DNA of 64,000 nucleotides from positions 1 to 64,000 of the forward strand of contig CM082577.2 of the NCBI GenBank assembly GCA_040954595.2. The letters are read 5' to 3'. The stretch is from Balanoglossus misakiensis (taxonomy: Eukaryota; Hemichordata). Within the stretch, counting starts at the first letter, position 1, and each line of letters begins with the position of its first letter. Position numbers and translations under genes: made by a program. Below are positions 10,132 through 23,561 of this stretch, one piece after another. The notes under the pieces are model-generated. The model was not told the origin of the DNA. It saw nothing but the letters and a program-made list of their open reading frames with translations, and did no database searches.

Positions 10132-13100
10132 TCGTAACGGCGCGGTGAATCTGGGCCAAGTTGCCGGCAACTTCCTGTGGTAATGGCGCGGTGAATCTGG
10201 GCCAAGTTGCCGGCGACTTCCGGTGGTAATGGCGCGGTGATTCTGGGCCAAGTTGCCGGCGACTTCCGGTGGCAACGGCGCGGTGAATCTGGGCCAAGTT
10301 GCCGTCGACTTCCGGTCGTAACGGCGCAAGAATCTGGGCCAAGTTGCCGGCGACTTCCTGTCGAAACGGCGCGGTGAATCTGGGCCAAGTTGCCGGTGAC
10401 TTCCGGTCGTAATGGCGTGGTGAATCTGGGCCAAGTTGCCGGCGACTTCCTGTGGTAACGGCGCGGTGAATCTGGGCCAAGTTGATGGCGACTTCCTGTG
10501 AATCCGGGCCAAGTTGCGGCGACTTCCGGTCGTAACGGCGCGGTGAATCTGGGCCAAGTTGCCGGCGATTTCCTGTGGTAACGGGGCGGTGAATCTGGGC
10601 CAAGTTGATGGCGACTTCCTGTGAATCCGGGCCAAGTTGCCGGCGACTTCCGGTGGTAACGGCGCGGTGAATCTAAGGCAAGTTGCCGGCGACTTCCGGT
10701 CGTAATGGCGTGGTGAATCTGGGCCAAGTTGCCGGCGACTTCCTGTCGTAATGGCGTGGTGAATCTGGGCCAAGTTGCCGGCGACTTCCTGTGGTAACGG
10801 CGCGGTGAATATGGGCCAAGTTGATGGCGACTTCCTGTGAATCCGGGCCAAGTTGCCGGCGACTTCCGGTGGTAACGGCGCGGTGAATCTGGGCCAAGTT
10901 GCCGGTGACTTCCGGTCGTAATGGCGTGGTGAATCTGGGCCAAATTGCCGGCGACTTCCTGTCGTAACGGCGCGGTGAATCTGGGCCAAGTTGCCGGCGA
11001 CTTCCTGTGGTAACGGCGCGGTGAATCTGGGCCAAGTTCATGGCGACTTCCTGTGAATCCGGACCAAGTTGCGGCGACTTCCGGTCGTAACGGCGCGGTG
11101 AATCCGGGCCAAGTTGCCGGCGACTTTCGGTCGTAACGGCGCGGTGAATCTGGGCCAAGTTGCCGGTGACTTCCGGTCGTAACGGCGTGGTGAAACTAGG
11201 CCAAGTTGCCGGCGATTTCCTGTGGTAACGGCGCGATGAATCTCGGCCAAGTTGATGGCGACTTCCTGTGAATCCGGGCCAAGTTGCCGGCGAATTCCGG
11301 TGGTAACGGCGCGGTGAAACTAGGCCAAGTTGCCGGCGACTTCCTGTCGTAACGGAGCGGTGAATTTGGGCAAAGTTGCCGGCGACTTCCGGTCGTAACG
11401 GCGCGGTGAATCTGGGCCAAGTTGCCGTCGACTTCCGGTGGTAACGGCGCGGTGAATCCGGGCCAAGTTGCGGCGACTTCCGGTCGTAACGGCGCGGCGA
11501 ATCCGGGCGAAGTTGCTGGCGACTTTCGGTCATAACGGCGCGGTGAATCTGGGCCAAGTTGCCGGCGACTTCCTGTCGTAATGGCGTGGTTATTCTGGGC
11601 CAAGTTGCCGGCGACTTCCTGTGGTAACGGCGCGGTGAATCTGGGCCAAGTTGATGGCGACTTCCTGTCGTAACGGCGCGGTGAATCTGGGCCAAGTTGC
11701 CGGTGACTTCCGGTCGTAATGGCGTGGTGAATCTGGGCCAAGTTGCCGGCGACTTCCTGTCGTAACGGCGCGGTGAATCTGGGCCAAGTTGCCGTCGACT
11801 TCCGGTGGTAACAGCGCGGTGAATCCGGGCCAAGTTGCGGCGACTTCCGGTCGTAACGGCGCGGCGAATCCGGGCGAAGTTGCTGGCGACTTTCGGTCAT
11901 AACGGCGCGGTGAATCTGGGCCAAGTTGCCGGCGACTTCCTGTCGTAATGGTGTGGTTATTCTGGGCCAAGTTGCCGGCGATTTCCTGTGGTAACGGCGC
12001 GGTGAATCTGGGCCAAGTTGATGGCGACTTCCTGTGAATCCGGGCCAAGTTGCGGCGACTTCCGGTCGTAACGGCGCGGTGAATCTGGGCCAAGTTGCCG
12101 GCGATTTCCTGTGGTAACGGCGCGGTGAATCTGGGCCAAGTTGATGGCGACTTCCTGTGAATCCGGGCCAAGTTGCCGGCGACTTCCGGTGGTAACGGCG
12201 CGGTGAATCTGGGCCAAGTTGCCGGCGAATTCCGGTCATAATGGCGTGGTGAATCTGGGCCAAGTTGCCGGCGACTTCCTGTCGTAATGGCGTGGTGAAT
12301 CTGGGCCAAGTTGCCGGCAACTTCCTGTGGTAATGGCGCGGTGAATCTGGGCCAAGTTGCCGGCGACTTCCGGTGGTAATGGCGCGGTGATTCTGGGCCA
12401 AGTTGCCGGCGACTTCCGGTGGCAACGGCGCGGTGAATCTGGGCCAAGTTGCCGTCGACTTCCGGTCGTAACGGCGCAAGAATCTGGGCCAAGTTGCCGG
12501 CGACTTCCTGTCGAAACGGCGCGGTGAATCTGGGCCAAGTTGCCGGTGACTTCCGGTCGTAATGGCGTGGTGAATCTGGGCCAAGTTGCCGGCGACTTCC
12601 TGTGGTAACGGCGCGGTGAATCTGGGCCAAGTTGATGGCGACTTCCTGTGAATCCGGGCCAAGTTGCGGCGACTTCCGGTCGTAACGGCGCGGTGAATCT
12701 GGGCCAAGTTGCCGGCGATTTCCTGTGGTAACGGGGCGGTAAATCTGGGCCAAGTTGATGGCGACTTCCTGTGAATCCGGGCCAAGTTGCCGGCGACTTC
12801 CGGTGGTAACGGCGCGGTGAATCTAAGGCAAGTTGCCGGCGACTTCCGGTCGTAATGGCGTGGTGAATCTGGGCCAAGTTGCCGGCGACTTCCTGTCGTA
12901 ATGGCGTGGTGAATCTGGGCCAAGTTGCCGGCGACTTCCTGTGGTAACGGCGCGGTGAATATGGGCCAAGTTGATGGCGACTTCCTGTGAATCCGGGCCA
13001 AGTTGCCGGCGACTTCCGGTGGTAACGGCGCGGTGAATCTGGGCCAAGTTGCCGGCGACTTCCTGTCGTAATGGCGTGGTGAATCTGGGCCAAGTTGCCG

Positions 13101-16100
13101 GCGACTTCCTGTGGTAACGGCGCGGTGAATATGGGCCAAGTTGATGGCGACTTCCTGTGAATCCGGGCCAAGTTGCCGGCGACTTCCGGTGGTAACGGCG
13201 CGGTGAATCTGGGCCAAGTTGCCGGTGACTTCCGGTCGTAATGGCGTGGTGAATCTGGGCCAAATTGCCGGCGACTTCCTGTCGTAACGGCGCGGTGAAT
13301 CTGGGCCAAGTTGCCGGCGACTTCCTGTGGTAACGGCGCGGTGAATCTGGGCCAAGTTGATGGCGACTTCCTGTGAATCCGGACCAAGTTGCGGCGACTT
13401 CCGGTCGTAACGGCGCGGTGAATCCGGGCCAAGTTGCCGGCGACTTTCGGTCGTAACGGCGCGGTGAATCTGGGCCAAGTTGCCGGTGACTTCCGGTCGT
13501 AACGGCGTGGTGAAACTAGGCCAAGTTGCCGGCGATTTCCTGTGGTAACGGCGCGATGAATCTCGGCCAAGTTGATGGCGACTTCCTGTGAATCCGGGCC
13601 AAGTTGCCGGCGAATTCCGGTGGTAACGGCGCGGTGAAACTAGGCCAAGTTGCCGGCGACTTCCTGTCGTAACGGAGCGGTGAATTTGGGCAAAGTTGCC
13701 GGCGACTTCCGGTCGTAACGGCGCGGTGAATCTGGGCCAAGTTGCCGTCGACTTCCGGTGGTAACGGCGCGGTGAATCCGGGCCAAGTTGCGGCGACTTC
13801 CGGTCGTAACGGCGCGGCGAATCCGGGCGAAGTTGCTGGCGACTTTCGGTCATAACGGCGCGGTGAATCTGGGCCAAGTTGCCGGCGACTTCCTGTCGTA
13901 ATGGCGTGGTTATTCTGGGCCAAGTTGCCTGCGACTTCCTGTGGTAACGGCGCGGTGAATCTGGGCCAAGTTGATGGCGACTTCCTGTCGTAACGGCGCG
14001 GTGAATCTGGGCCAAGTTGCCGGTGACTTCCGGTCGTAATGGCGTGGTGAATCTGGGCCAAGTTGCCGGCGACTTCCTGTCGTAACGGCGCGGTGAATCT
14101 GGGCCAAGTTGCCGTCGACTTCCGGTGGTAACAGCGCGGTGAATCCGGGCCAAGTTGCGGCGACTTCCGGTCGTAACGGCGCGGCGAATCCGGGCGAAGT
14201 TGCTGGCGACTTTCGGTCATAACGGCGCGGTGAATCTGGGCCAAGTTGCCGGCGACTTCCTGTCGTAATGGCGTGGTTATTCTGGGCCAAGTTGCCGGCG
14301 ATTTCCTGTGGTAACGGCGCGGTGAATCTGGGCCAAGTTGATGGCGACTTCCTGTGAATCCGGGCCAAGTTGATGGCGACTTCCTGTGAATCCGGGCCAA
14401 GTTGCGGCGACTTCCGGTCGTAACGGCGCGGTGAATCTGGGCCAAGTTGCCGGCGATTTCCTGTGGTAACGGCGCGGTGAATCTGGGCCAAGTTGATGGC
14501 GACTTCCTGTGAATCCGGGCCAAGTTGCCGGCGACTTCCTGTCGTAATGGCGTGGTGAATCTGGGCCAAGTTGCCGGCGACTTCCGGTGGTAATGGCGCG
14601 GTGATTCTGGGCCAAGTTGCCGGCGACTTCCGGTGGCAACGGCGCGGTGAATCTGGGCCAAGTTGCCGGCGACTTCCGGTGGTAACGGCGCGGTGAATCT
14701 AAGGCAAGTTGCCGGCGACTTCCGGTCGTAATGGCGTGGTGAATCTGGGCCAAGTTGCCGGCGACTTCCTGTCGTAATGGCGTGGTGAATCTGGGCCAAG
14801 TTGCCGGCGACTTCCTGTGGTAACGGCGCGGTGAATCTGGGCCAAGTTGATGGCGACTTCCTGTGAATCCGGACCAAGTTGCGGCGACTTCCGGTCGTAA
14901 CGGCGCGGTGAATCCGGGCCAAGTTGCCGGCGACTTTCGGTCGTAACGGCGCGGTGAATCTGGGCCAAGTTGCCGGTGACTTCCGGTCGTAACGGCGTGG
15001 TGAAACTAGGCCAAGTTGCCGGCGATTTCCTGTGGTAACGGCGCGATGAATCTCGGCCAAGTTGATGGCGACTTCCTGTGAATCCGGGCCAAGTTGCCGG
15101 CGAATTCCGGTGGTAACGGCGCGGTGAAACTAGGCCAAGTTGCCGGCGACTTCCTGTCGTAACGGAGCGGTGAATTTGGGCAAAGTTGCCGGCGACTTCC
15201 GGTCGTAACGGCGCGGTGAATCTGGGCCAAGTTGCCGTCGACTTCCGGTGGTAACGGCGCGGTGAATCCGGGCCAAGTTGCGGCGACTTCCGGTCGTAAC
15301 GGCGCGGCGAATCCGGGCGAAGTTGCTGGCGACTTTCGGTCATAACGGCGCGGTGAATCTGGGCCAAGTTGCCGGCGACTTCCTGTCGTAATGGCGTGGT
15401 TATTCTGGGCCAAGTTGCCGGCGACTTCCTGTGGTAACGGCGCGGTGAATCTGGGCCAAGTTGAAGGCGACTTCCTGTCGTAACGGCGCGGTGAATCTGG
15501 GCCAAGTTGCCGGTGACTTCCGGTCGTAATGGCGTGGTGAATCTGGGCCAAGTTGCCGGCGACTTCCTGTCGTAACGGCGCGGTGAATCTGGGCCAAGTT
15601 GCCGTCGACTTCCGGTGGTAACAGCGCGGTGAATCCGGGCCAAGTTGCGGCGACTTCCGGTCGTAACGGCGCGGCGAATCCGGGCGAAGTTGCTGGCGAC
15701 TTTCGGTCATAACGGCGCGGTGAATCTGGGCCAAGTTGCCGGCGACTTCCTGTCGTAATGGTGTGGTTATTCTGGGCCAAGTTGCCGGCGATTTCCTGTG
15801 GTAACGGCGCGGTGAATCTGGGCCAAGTTGCGGCGACTTCCGGTCGTAACGGCGCGGCGAATCCGGGCGAAGTTGCTGGCGACTTTCGGTCATAACGGCG
15901 CGGTGAATCTGGGCCAAGTTGCCGGCGACTTCCTGTCGTAATGGCGTGGTTATTCTGGGCCAAGTTGCCGGCGACTTCCTGTGGTAACGGCGCGGTGAAT
16001 CTGGGCCAAGTTGATGGCGACTTCCTGTCGTAACGGCGCGGTGAATCTGGGCCAAGTTGCCGGTGACTTCCGGTCGTAATGGCGTGGTGAATCTGGGCCA

Positions 16101-19100
16101 AGTTGCCGGCGACTTCCTGTCGTAACGGCGCGGTGAATCTGGGCCAAGTTGCCGTCGACTTCCGGTGGTAACAGCGCGGTGAATCCGGGCCAAGTTGCGG
16201 CGACTTCCGGTCGTAACGGCGCGGCGAATCCGGGCGAAGTTGCTGGCGACTTTCGGTCATAACGGCGCGGTGAATCTGGGCCAAGTTGCCGGCGACTTCC
16301 TGTCGTAATGGTGTGGTTATTCTGGGCCAAGTTGCCGGCGATTTCCTGTGGTAACGGCGCGGTGAATCTGGGCCAAGTTGATGGCGACTTCCTGTGAATC
16401 CGGGCCAAGTTGCGGCGACTTCCGGTCGTAACGGCGCGGTGAATCTGGGCCAAGTTGCCGGCGATTTCCTGTGGTAACGGCGCGGTGAATCTGGGCCAAG
16501 TTGATGGCGACTTCCTGTGAATCCGGGCCAAGTTGCCGGCGACTTCCGGTGGTAACGGCGCGGTGAATCTGGGCCAAGTTGCCGGCGAATTCCGGTCATA
16601 ATGGCGTGGTGAATCTGGGCCAAGTTGCCGGCGACTTCCTGTCGTAATGGCGTGGTGAATCTGGGCCAAGTTGCCGGCAACTTCCTGTGGTAATGGCGCG
16701 GTGAATCTGGGCCAAGTTGCCGGCGACTTCCGGTGGTAATGGCGCGGTGATTCTGGGCCAAGTTGCCGGCGACTTCCGGTGGCAACGGCGCGGTGAATCT
16801 GGGCCAAGTTGCCGTCGACTTCCGGTCGTAACGGCGCAAGAATCTGGGCCAAGTTGCCGGCGACTTCCTGTCGAAACGGCGCGGTGAATCTGGGCCAAGT
16901 TGCCGGTGACTTCCGGTCGTAATGGCGTGGTGAATCTGGGCCAAGTTGCCGGCGACTTCCTGTGGTAACGGCGCGGTGAATCTGGGCCAAGTTGATGGCG
17001 ACTTCCTGTGAATCCGGGCCAAGTTGCGGCGACTTCCGGTCGTAACGGCGCGGTGAATCTGGGCCAAGTTGCCGGCGATTTCCTGTGGTAACGGGGCGGT
17101 AAATCTGGGCCAAGTTGATGGCGACTTCCTGTGAATCCGGGCCAAGTTGCCGGCGACTTCCGGTGGTAACGGCGCGGTGAATCTAAGGCAAGTTGCCGGC
17201 GACTTCCGGTCGTAATGGCGTGGTGAATCTGGGCCAAGTTGCCGGCGACTTCCTGTCGTAATGGCGTGGTGAATCTGGGCCAAGTTGCCGGCGACTTCCT
17301 GTGGTAACGGCGCGGTGAATATGGGCCAAGTTGATGGCGACTTCCTGTGAATCCGGGCCAAGTTGCCGGCGACTTCCGGTGGTAACGGCGCGGTGAATCT
17401 GGGCCAAGTTGCCGGCGACTTCCTGTCGTAATGGCGTGGTGAATCTGGGCCAAGTTGCCGGCGACTTCCTGTGGTAACGGCGCGGTGAATATGGGCCAAG
17501 TTGATGGCGACTTCCTGTGAATCTGGGCCAAGTTGCCGGTGACTTCCGGTCGTAATGGCGTGGTGAATCTGGGCCAAATTGCCGGCGACTTCCTGTCGTA
17601 ACGGCGCGGTGAATCTGGGCCAAGTTGCCGGCGACTTCCTGTGGTAACGGCGCGGTGAGTCTGGGCCAAGTTGATGGCGACTTCCTGTGAATCCGGACCA
17701 AGTTGCGGCGACTTCCGGTCGTAACGGCGCGGTGAATCCGGGCCAAGTTGCCGGCGACTTTCGGTCGTAACGGCGCGGTGAATCTGGGCCAAGTTGCCGG
17801 TGACTTCCGGTCGTAACGGCGTGGTGAAACTAGGCCAAGTTGCCGGCGATTTCCTGTGGTAACGGCGCGATGAATCTCGGCCAAGTTGATGGCGACTTCC
17901 TGTGAATCCGGGCCAAGTTGCCGGCGAATTCCGGTGGTAACGGCGCGGTGAAACTAGGCCAAGTTGCCGGCGACTTCCTGTCGTAACGGAGCGGTGAATT
18001 TGGGCAAAGTTGCCGGCGACTTCCGGTCGTAACGGCGCGGTGAATCTGGGCCAAGTTGCCGTCGACTTCCGGTGGTAACGGCGCGGTGAATCCGGGCCAA
18101 GTTGCGGCGACTTCCGGTCGTAACGGCGCGGCGAATCCGGGCGAAGTTGCTGGCGACTTTCGGTCATAACGGCGCGGTGAATCTGGGCCAAGTTGCCGGC
18201 GACTTCCTGTCGTAATGGCGTGGTTATTCTGGGCCAAGTTGCCGGCGACTTCCTGTGGTAACGGCGCGGTGAATCTGGGCCAAGTTGATGGCGACTTCCT
18301 GTCGTAACGGCGCGGTGAATCTGGGCCAAGTTGCCGGTGACTTCCGGTCGTAATGGCGTGGTGAATCTGGGCCAAGTTGCCGGCGACTTCCTGTCGTAAC
18401 GGCGCGGTGAATCTGGGCCAAGTTGCCGTCGACTTCCGGTGGTAACAGCGCGGTGAATCCGGGCCAAGTTGCGGCGACTTCCGGTCGTAACGGCGCGGCG
18501 AATCCGGGCGAAGTTGCTGGCGACTTTCGGTCATAACGGCGCGGTGAATCTGGGCCAAGTTGCCGGCGACTTCCTGTCGTAATGGTGTGGTTATTCTGGG
18601 CCAAGTTGCCGGCGATTTCCTGTGGTAACGGCGCGGTGAATCTGGGCCAAGTTGATGGCGACTTCCTGTGAATCCGGGCCAAGTTGCGGCGACTTCCGGT
18701 CGTAACGGCGCGGTGAATCTGGGCCAAGTTGCCGGCGATTTCCTGTGGTAACGGCGCGGTGAATCTGGGCCAAGTTGATGGCGACTTCCTGTGAATCCGG
18801 GCCAAGTTGCCGGCGACTTCCGGTGGTAACGGCGCGGTGAATCTGGGCCAAGTTGCCGGCGAATTCCGGTCATAATGGCGTGGTGAATCTGGGCCAAGTT
18901 GCCGGCGACTTCCTGTCGTAATGGCGTGGTGAATCTGGGCCAAGTTGCCGGCAACTTCCTGTGGTAATGGCGCGGTGAATCTGGGCCAAGTTGCCGGCGA
19001 CTTCCGGTGGTAATGGCGCGGTGATTCTGGGCCAAGTTGCCGGCGACTTCCGGTGGCAACGGCGCGGTGAATCTGGGCCAAGTTGCCGTCGACTTCCGGT

Positions 19101-20149
19101 CGTAACGGCGCAAGAATCTGGGCCAAGTTGCCGGCGACTTCCTGTCGAAACGGCGCGGTGAATCTGGGCCAAGTTGCCGGTGACTTCCGGTCGTAATGGC
19201 GTGGTGAATCTGGGCCAAGTTGCCGGCGACTTCCTGTGGTAACGGCGCGGTGAATCTGGGCCAAGTTGATGGCGACTTCCTGTGAATCCGGGCCAAGTTG
19301 CGGCGACTTCCGGTCGTAACGGCGCGGTGAATCTGGGCCAAGTTGCCGGCGATTTACTGTGGTAACGGGGCGGTAAATCTGGGCCAAGTTGATGGCGACT
19401 TCCTGTGAATCCGGGCCAAGTTGCCGGCGACTTCCGGTGGTAACGGCGCGGTGAATCTAAGGCAAGTTGCCGGCGACTTCCGGTCGTAATGGCGTGGTGA
19501 ATCTGGGCCAAGTTGCCGGCGACTTCCTGTCGTAATGGCGTGGTGAATCTGGGCCAAGTTGCCGGCGACTTCCTGTGGTAACGGCGCGGTGAATATGGGC
19601 CAAGTTGATGGCGACTTCCTGTGAATCCGGGCCAAGTTGCCGGCGACTTCCGGTGGTAACGGCGCGGTGAATCTGGGCCAAGTTGCCGGCGACTTCCTGT
19701 CGTAATGGCGTGGTGAATCTGGGCCAAGTTGCCGGCGACTTCCTGTGGTAACGGCGCGGTGAATATGGGCCAAGTTGATGGCGACTTCCTGTGAATCCGG
19801 GCCAAGTTGCCGGCGACTTCCGGTGGTAACGGCGCGGTGAATCTGGGCCAAGTTGCCGGTGACTTCCGGTCGTAATGGCGTGGTGAATCTGGGCCAAATT
19901 GCCGGCGACTTCCTGTCGTAACGGCGCGGTGAATCTGGGCCAAGTTGCCGGCGACTTCCTGTGGTAACGGCGCGGTGAGTCTGGGCCAAGTTGATGGCGA
20001 CTTCCTGTGAATCCGGACCAAGTTGCGGCGACTTCCGGTCGTAACGGCGCGGTGAATCCGGGCCAAGTTGCCGGCGACTTTCGGTCGTAACGGCGCGGTG
20101 AATCTGGGCCAAGTTGCCGGTGACTTCCGGTCGTAACGGCGTGGTGAAA

Positions 20150-23100
20150 CTAGGCCAAGTTGCCGGCGATTTCCTGTGGTAACGGCGCGATGAATCTCGG
20201 CCAAGTTGATGGCGACTTCCTGTGAATCCGGGCCAAGTTGCCGGCGAATTCCGGTGGTAACGGCGCGGTGAAACTAGGCCAAGTTGCCGGCGACTTCCTG
20301 TCGTAACGGAGCGGTGAATTTGGGCAAAGTTGCCGGCGACTTCCGGTCGTAACGGCGCGGTGAATCTGGGCCAAGTTGCCGTCGACTTCCGGTGGTAACG
20401 GCGCGGTGAATCCGGGCCAAGTTGCGGCGACTTCCGGTCGTAACGGCGCGGCGAATCCGGGCGAAGTTGCTGGCGACTTTCGGTCATAACGGCGCGGTGA
20501 ATCTGGGCCAAGTTGCCGGCGACTTCCTGTCGTAATGGCGTGGTTATTCTGGGCCAAGTTGCCGGCGACTTCCTGTGGTAACGGCGCGGTGAATCTGGGC
20601 CAAGTTGATGGCGACTTCCTGTCGTAACGGCGCGGTGAATCTGGGCCAAGTTGCCGGTGACTTCCGGTCGTAATGGCGTGGTGAATCTGGGCCAAGTTGC
20701 CGGCGACTTCCTGTCGTAACGGCGCGGTGAATCTGGGCCAAGTTGCCGTCCACTTCCGGTGGTAACAGCGCGGTGAATCCGGGCCAAGTTGCGGCGACTT
20801 CCGGTCGTAACGGCGCGGCGAATCCGGGCGAAGTTGCTGGCGACTTTCGGTCATAACGGCGCGGTGAATCTGGGCCAAGTTGCCGGCGACTTCCTGTCGT
20901 AATGGCGTGGTTATTCTGGGCCAAGTTGCCGGCGATTTCCTGTGGTAACGGCGCGGTGAATCTGGGCCAAGTTGATGGCGACTTCCTGTGAATCCGGGCC
21001 AAGTTGATGGCGACTTCCTGTGAATCCGGGCCAAGTTGCGGCGACTTCCGGTCGTAACGGCGCGGTGAATCTGGGCCAAGTTGCCGGCGATTTCCTGTGG
21101 TAACGGCGCGGTGAATCTGGGCCACGTTGATGGCGACTTCCTGTGAATCCGGGCCAAGTTGCCGGCGACTTCCTGTCGTAATGGCGTGGTGAATCTGGGC
21201 CAAGTTGCCGGCGACTTCCGGTGGTAATGGCGTGGTGATTCTGGGCCAAGTTGCCGGCGACTTCCGGTGGCAACGGCGCGGTGAATCTGGGCCAAGTTGC
21301 CGGCGACTTCCGGTGGTAACGGCGCGGTGAATCTAAGGCAAGTTGCCGGCGACTTCCGGTCGTAATGGCGTGGTGAATCTGGGCCAAGTTGCCGGCGACT
21401 TCCTGTCGTAATGGCGTGGTGAATCTGGGCCAAGTTGCCGGCGACTTCCTGTGGTAACGGCGCGGTGAATATGGGCCAAGTTGATGGCGACTTCCTGTGA
21501 ATCCGGGCCAAGTTGCCGGCGACTTCCGGTGGTAACGGCGCGGTGAATCTGGGCCAAGTTGCCGGTGACTTCCGGTCGTAATGGCGTGGTGAATCTGGGC
21601 CAAATTGCCGGCGACTTCCTGTCGTAACGGCGCGGTGAATCTGGGCCAAGTTGCCGGCGACTTCCTGTGGTAACGGCGCGGTGAATCTGGGCCAAGTTGA
21701 TGGCGACTTCCTGTGAATCCGGACCAAGTTGCGGCGACTTCCGGTCGTAACGGCGCGGTGAATCCGGACCAAGTTGCCGGCGACTTTCGGTCGTAACGGC
21801 GCGGTGAATCTGGGCCAAGTTGCCGGTGACTTCCGGTCGTAACGGCGTGGTGAAACTAGGCCAAGTTGCCGGCGATTTCCTGTGGTAACGGCGCGATGAA
21901 TCTCGGCCAAGTTGATGGCGACTTCCTGTGAATCCGGGCCAAGTTGCCGGCGAATTCCGGTGGTAACGGCGCGGTGAAACTAGGCCAAGTTGCCGGCGAC
22001 TTCCTGTCGTAACGGAGCGGTGAATTTGGGCAAAGTTGCCGGCGACTTCCGGTCGTAACGGCGCGGTGAATCTGGGCCAAGTTGCCGTCGACTTCCGGTG
22101 GTAACGGCGCGGTGAATCCGGGCCAAGTTGCGGCGACTTCCGGTCGTAACGGCGCGGCGAATCCGGGCGAAGTTGCTGGCGACTTTCGGTCATAACGGCG
22201 CGGTGAATCTGGGCCAAGTTGCCGGCGACTTCCTGTCGTAATGGCGTGGTTATTCTGGGCCAAGTTGCCGGCGACTTCCTGTGGTAACGGCGCGGTGAAT
22301 CTGGGCCAAGTTGATGGCGACTTCCTGTCGTAACGGCGCGGTGAATCTGGGCCAAGTTGCCGGTGACTTCCGGTCGTAATGGCGTGGTGAATCTGGGCCA
22401 AGTTGCCGGCGACTTCCTGTCGTAACGGCGCGGTGAATCTGGGCCAAGTTGCCGTCCACTTCCGGTGGTAACAGCGCGGTGAATCCGGGCCAAGTTGCGG
22501 CGACTTCCGGTCGTAACGGCGCGGCGAATCCGGGCGAAGTTGCTGGCGACTTTCGGTCATAACGGCGCGGTGAATCTGGGCCAAGTTGCCGGCGACTTCC
22601 TGTCGTAATGGCGTGGTTATTCTGGGCCAAGTTGCCGGCGATTTCCTGTGGTAACGGCGCGGTGAATCTGGGCCAAGTTGATGGCGACTTCCTGTGAATC
22701 CGGGCCAAGTTGATGGCGACTTCCTGTGAATCCGGGCCAAGTTGCGGCGACTTCCGGTCGTAACGGCGCGGTGAATCTGGGCCAAGTTGCCGGCGATTTC
22801 CTGTGGTAACGGCGCGGTGAATCTGGGCCACGTTGATGGCGACTTCCTGTGAATCCGGGCCAAGTTGCCGGCGACTTCCTGTCGTAATGGCGTGGTGAAT
22901 CTGGGCCAAGTTGCCGGCGACTTCCGGTGGTAATGGCGTGGTGATTCTGGGCCAAGTTGCCGGCGACTTCCGGTGGCAACGGCGCGGTGAATCTGGGCCA
23001 AGTTGCCGGCGACTTCCGGTGGTAACGGCGCGGTGAATCTAAGGCAAGTTGCCGGCGACTTCCGGTCGTAATGGCGTGGTGAATCTGGGCCAAGTTGCCG

Positions 23101-23561
23101 GCGACTTCCTGTCGTAATGGCGTGGTGAATCTGGGCCAAGTTGCCGGCGACTTCCTGTGGTAACGGCGCGGTGAATATGGGCCAAGTTGATGGCGACTTC
23201 CTGTGAATCCGGGCCAAGTTGCCGGCGACTTCCGGTGGTAACGGCGCGGTGAATCTGGGCCAAGTTGCCGGTGACTTCCGGTCGTAATGGCGTGGTGAAT
23301 CTGGGCCAAATTGCCGGCGACTTCCTGTCGTAACGGCGCGGTGAATCTGGGCCAAGTTGCCGGCGACTTCCTGTGGTAACGGCGCGGTGAATCTGGGCCA
23401 AGTTGATGGCGACTTCCTGTGAATCCGGACCAAGTTGCGGCGACTTCCGGTCGTAACGGCGCGGTGAATCCGGGCCAAGTTGCCGGCGACTTTCGGTCGT
23501 AACGGCGCGGTGAATCTGGGCCAAGTTGCCGGTGACTTCCGGTCGTAACGGCGTGGTGAAA
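20150..23561. repeat. Two consecutive ~1706-bp higher-order units
   Basis: Blocks starting at 20150 and 21856 are shifted by 1706 bp and share private variants such as GCCACGTTGATGG (21123 and 22829) and GTCCACTTCCGG (20749 and 22455). A third start at 23562 continues with a different internal order. Shared private mutations show very recent amplification. Confidence 0.8.
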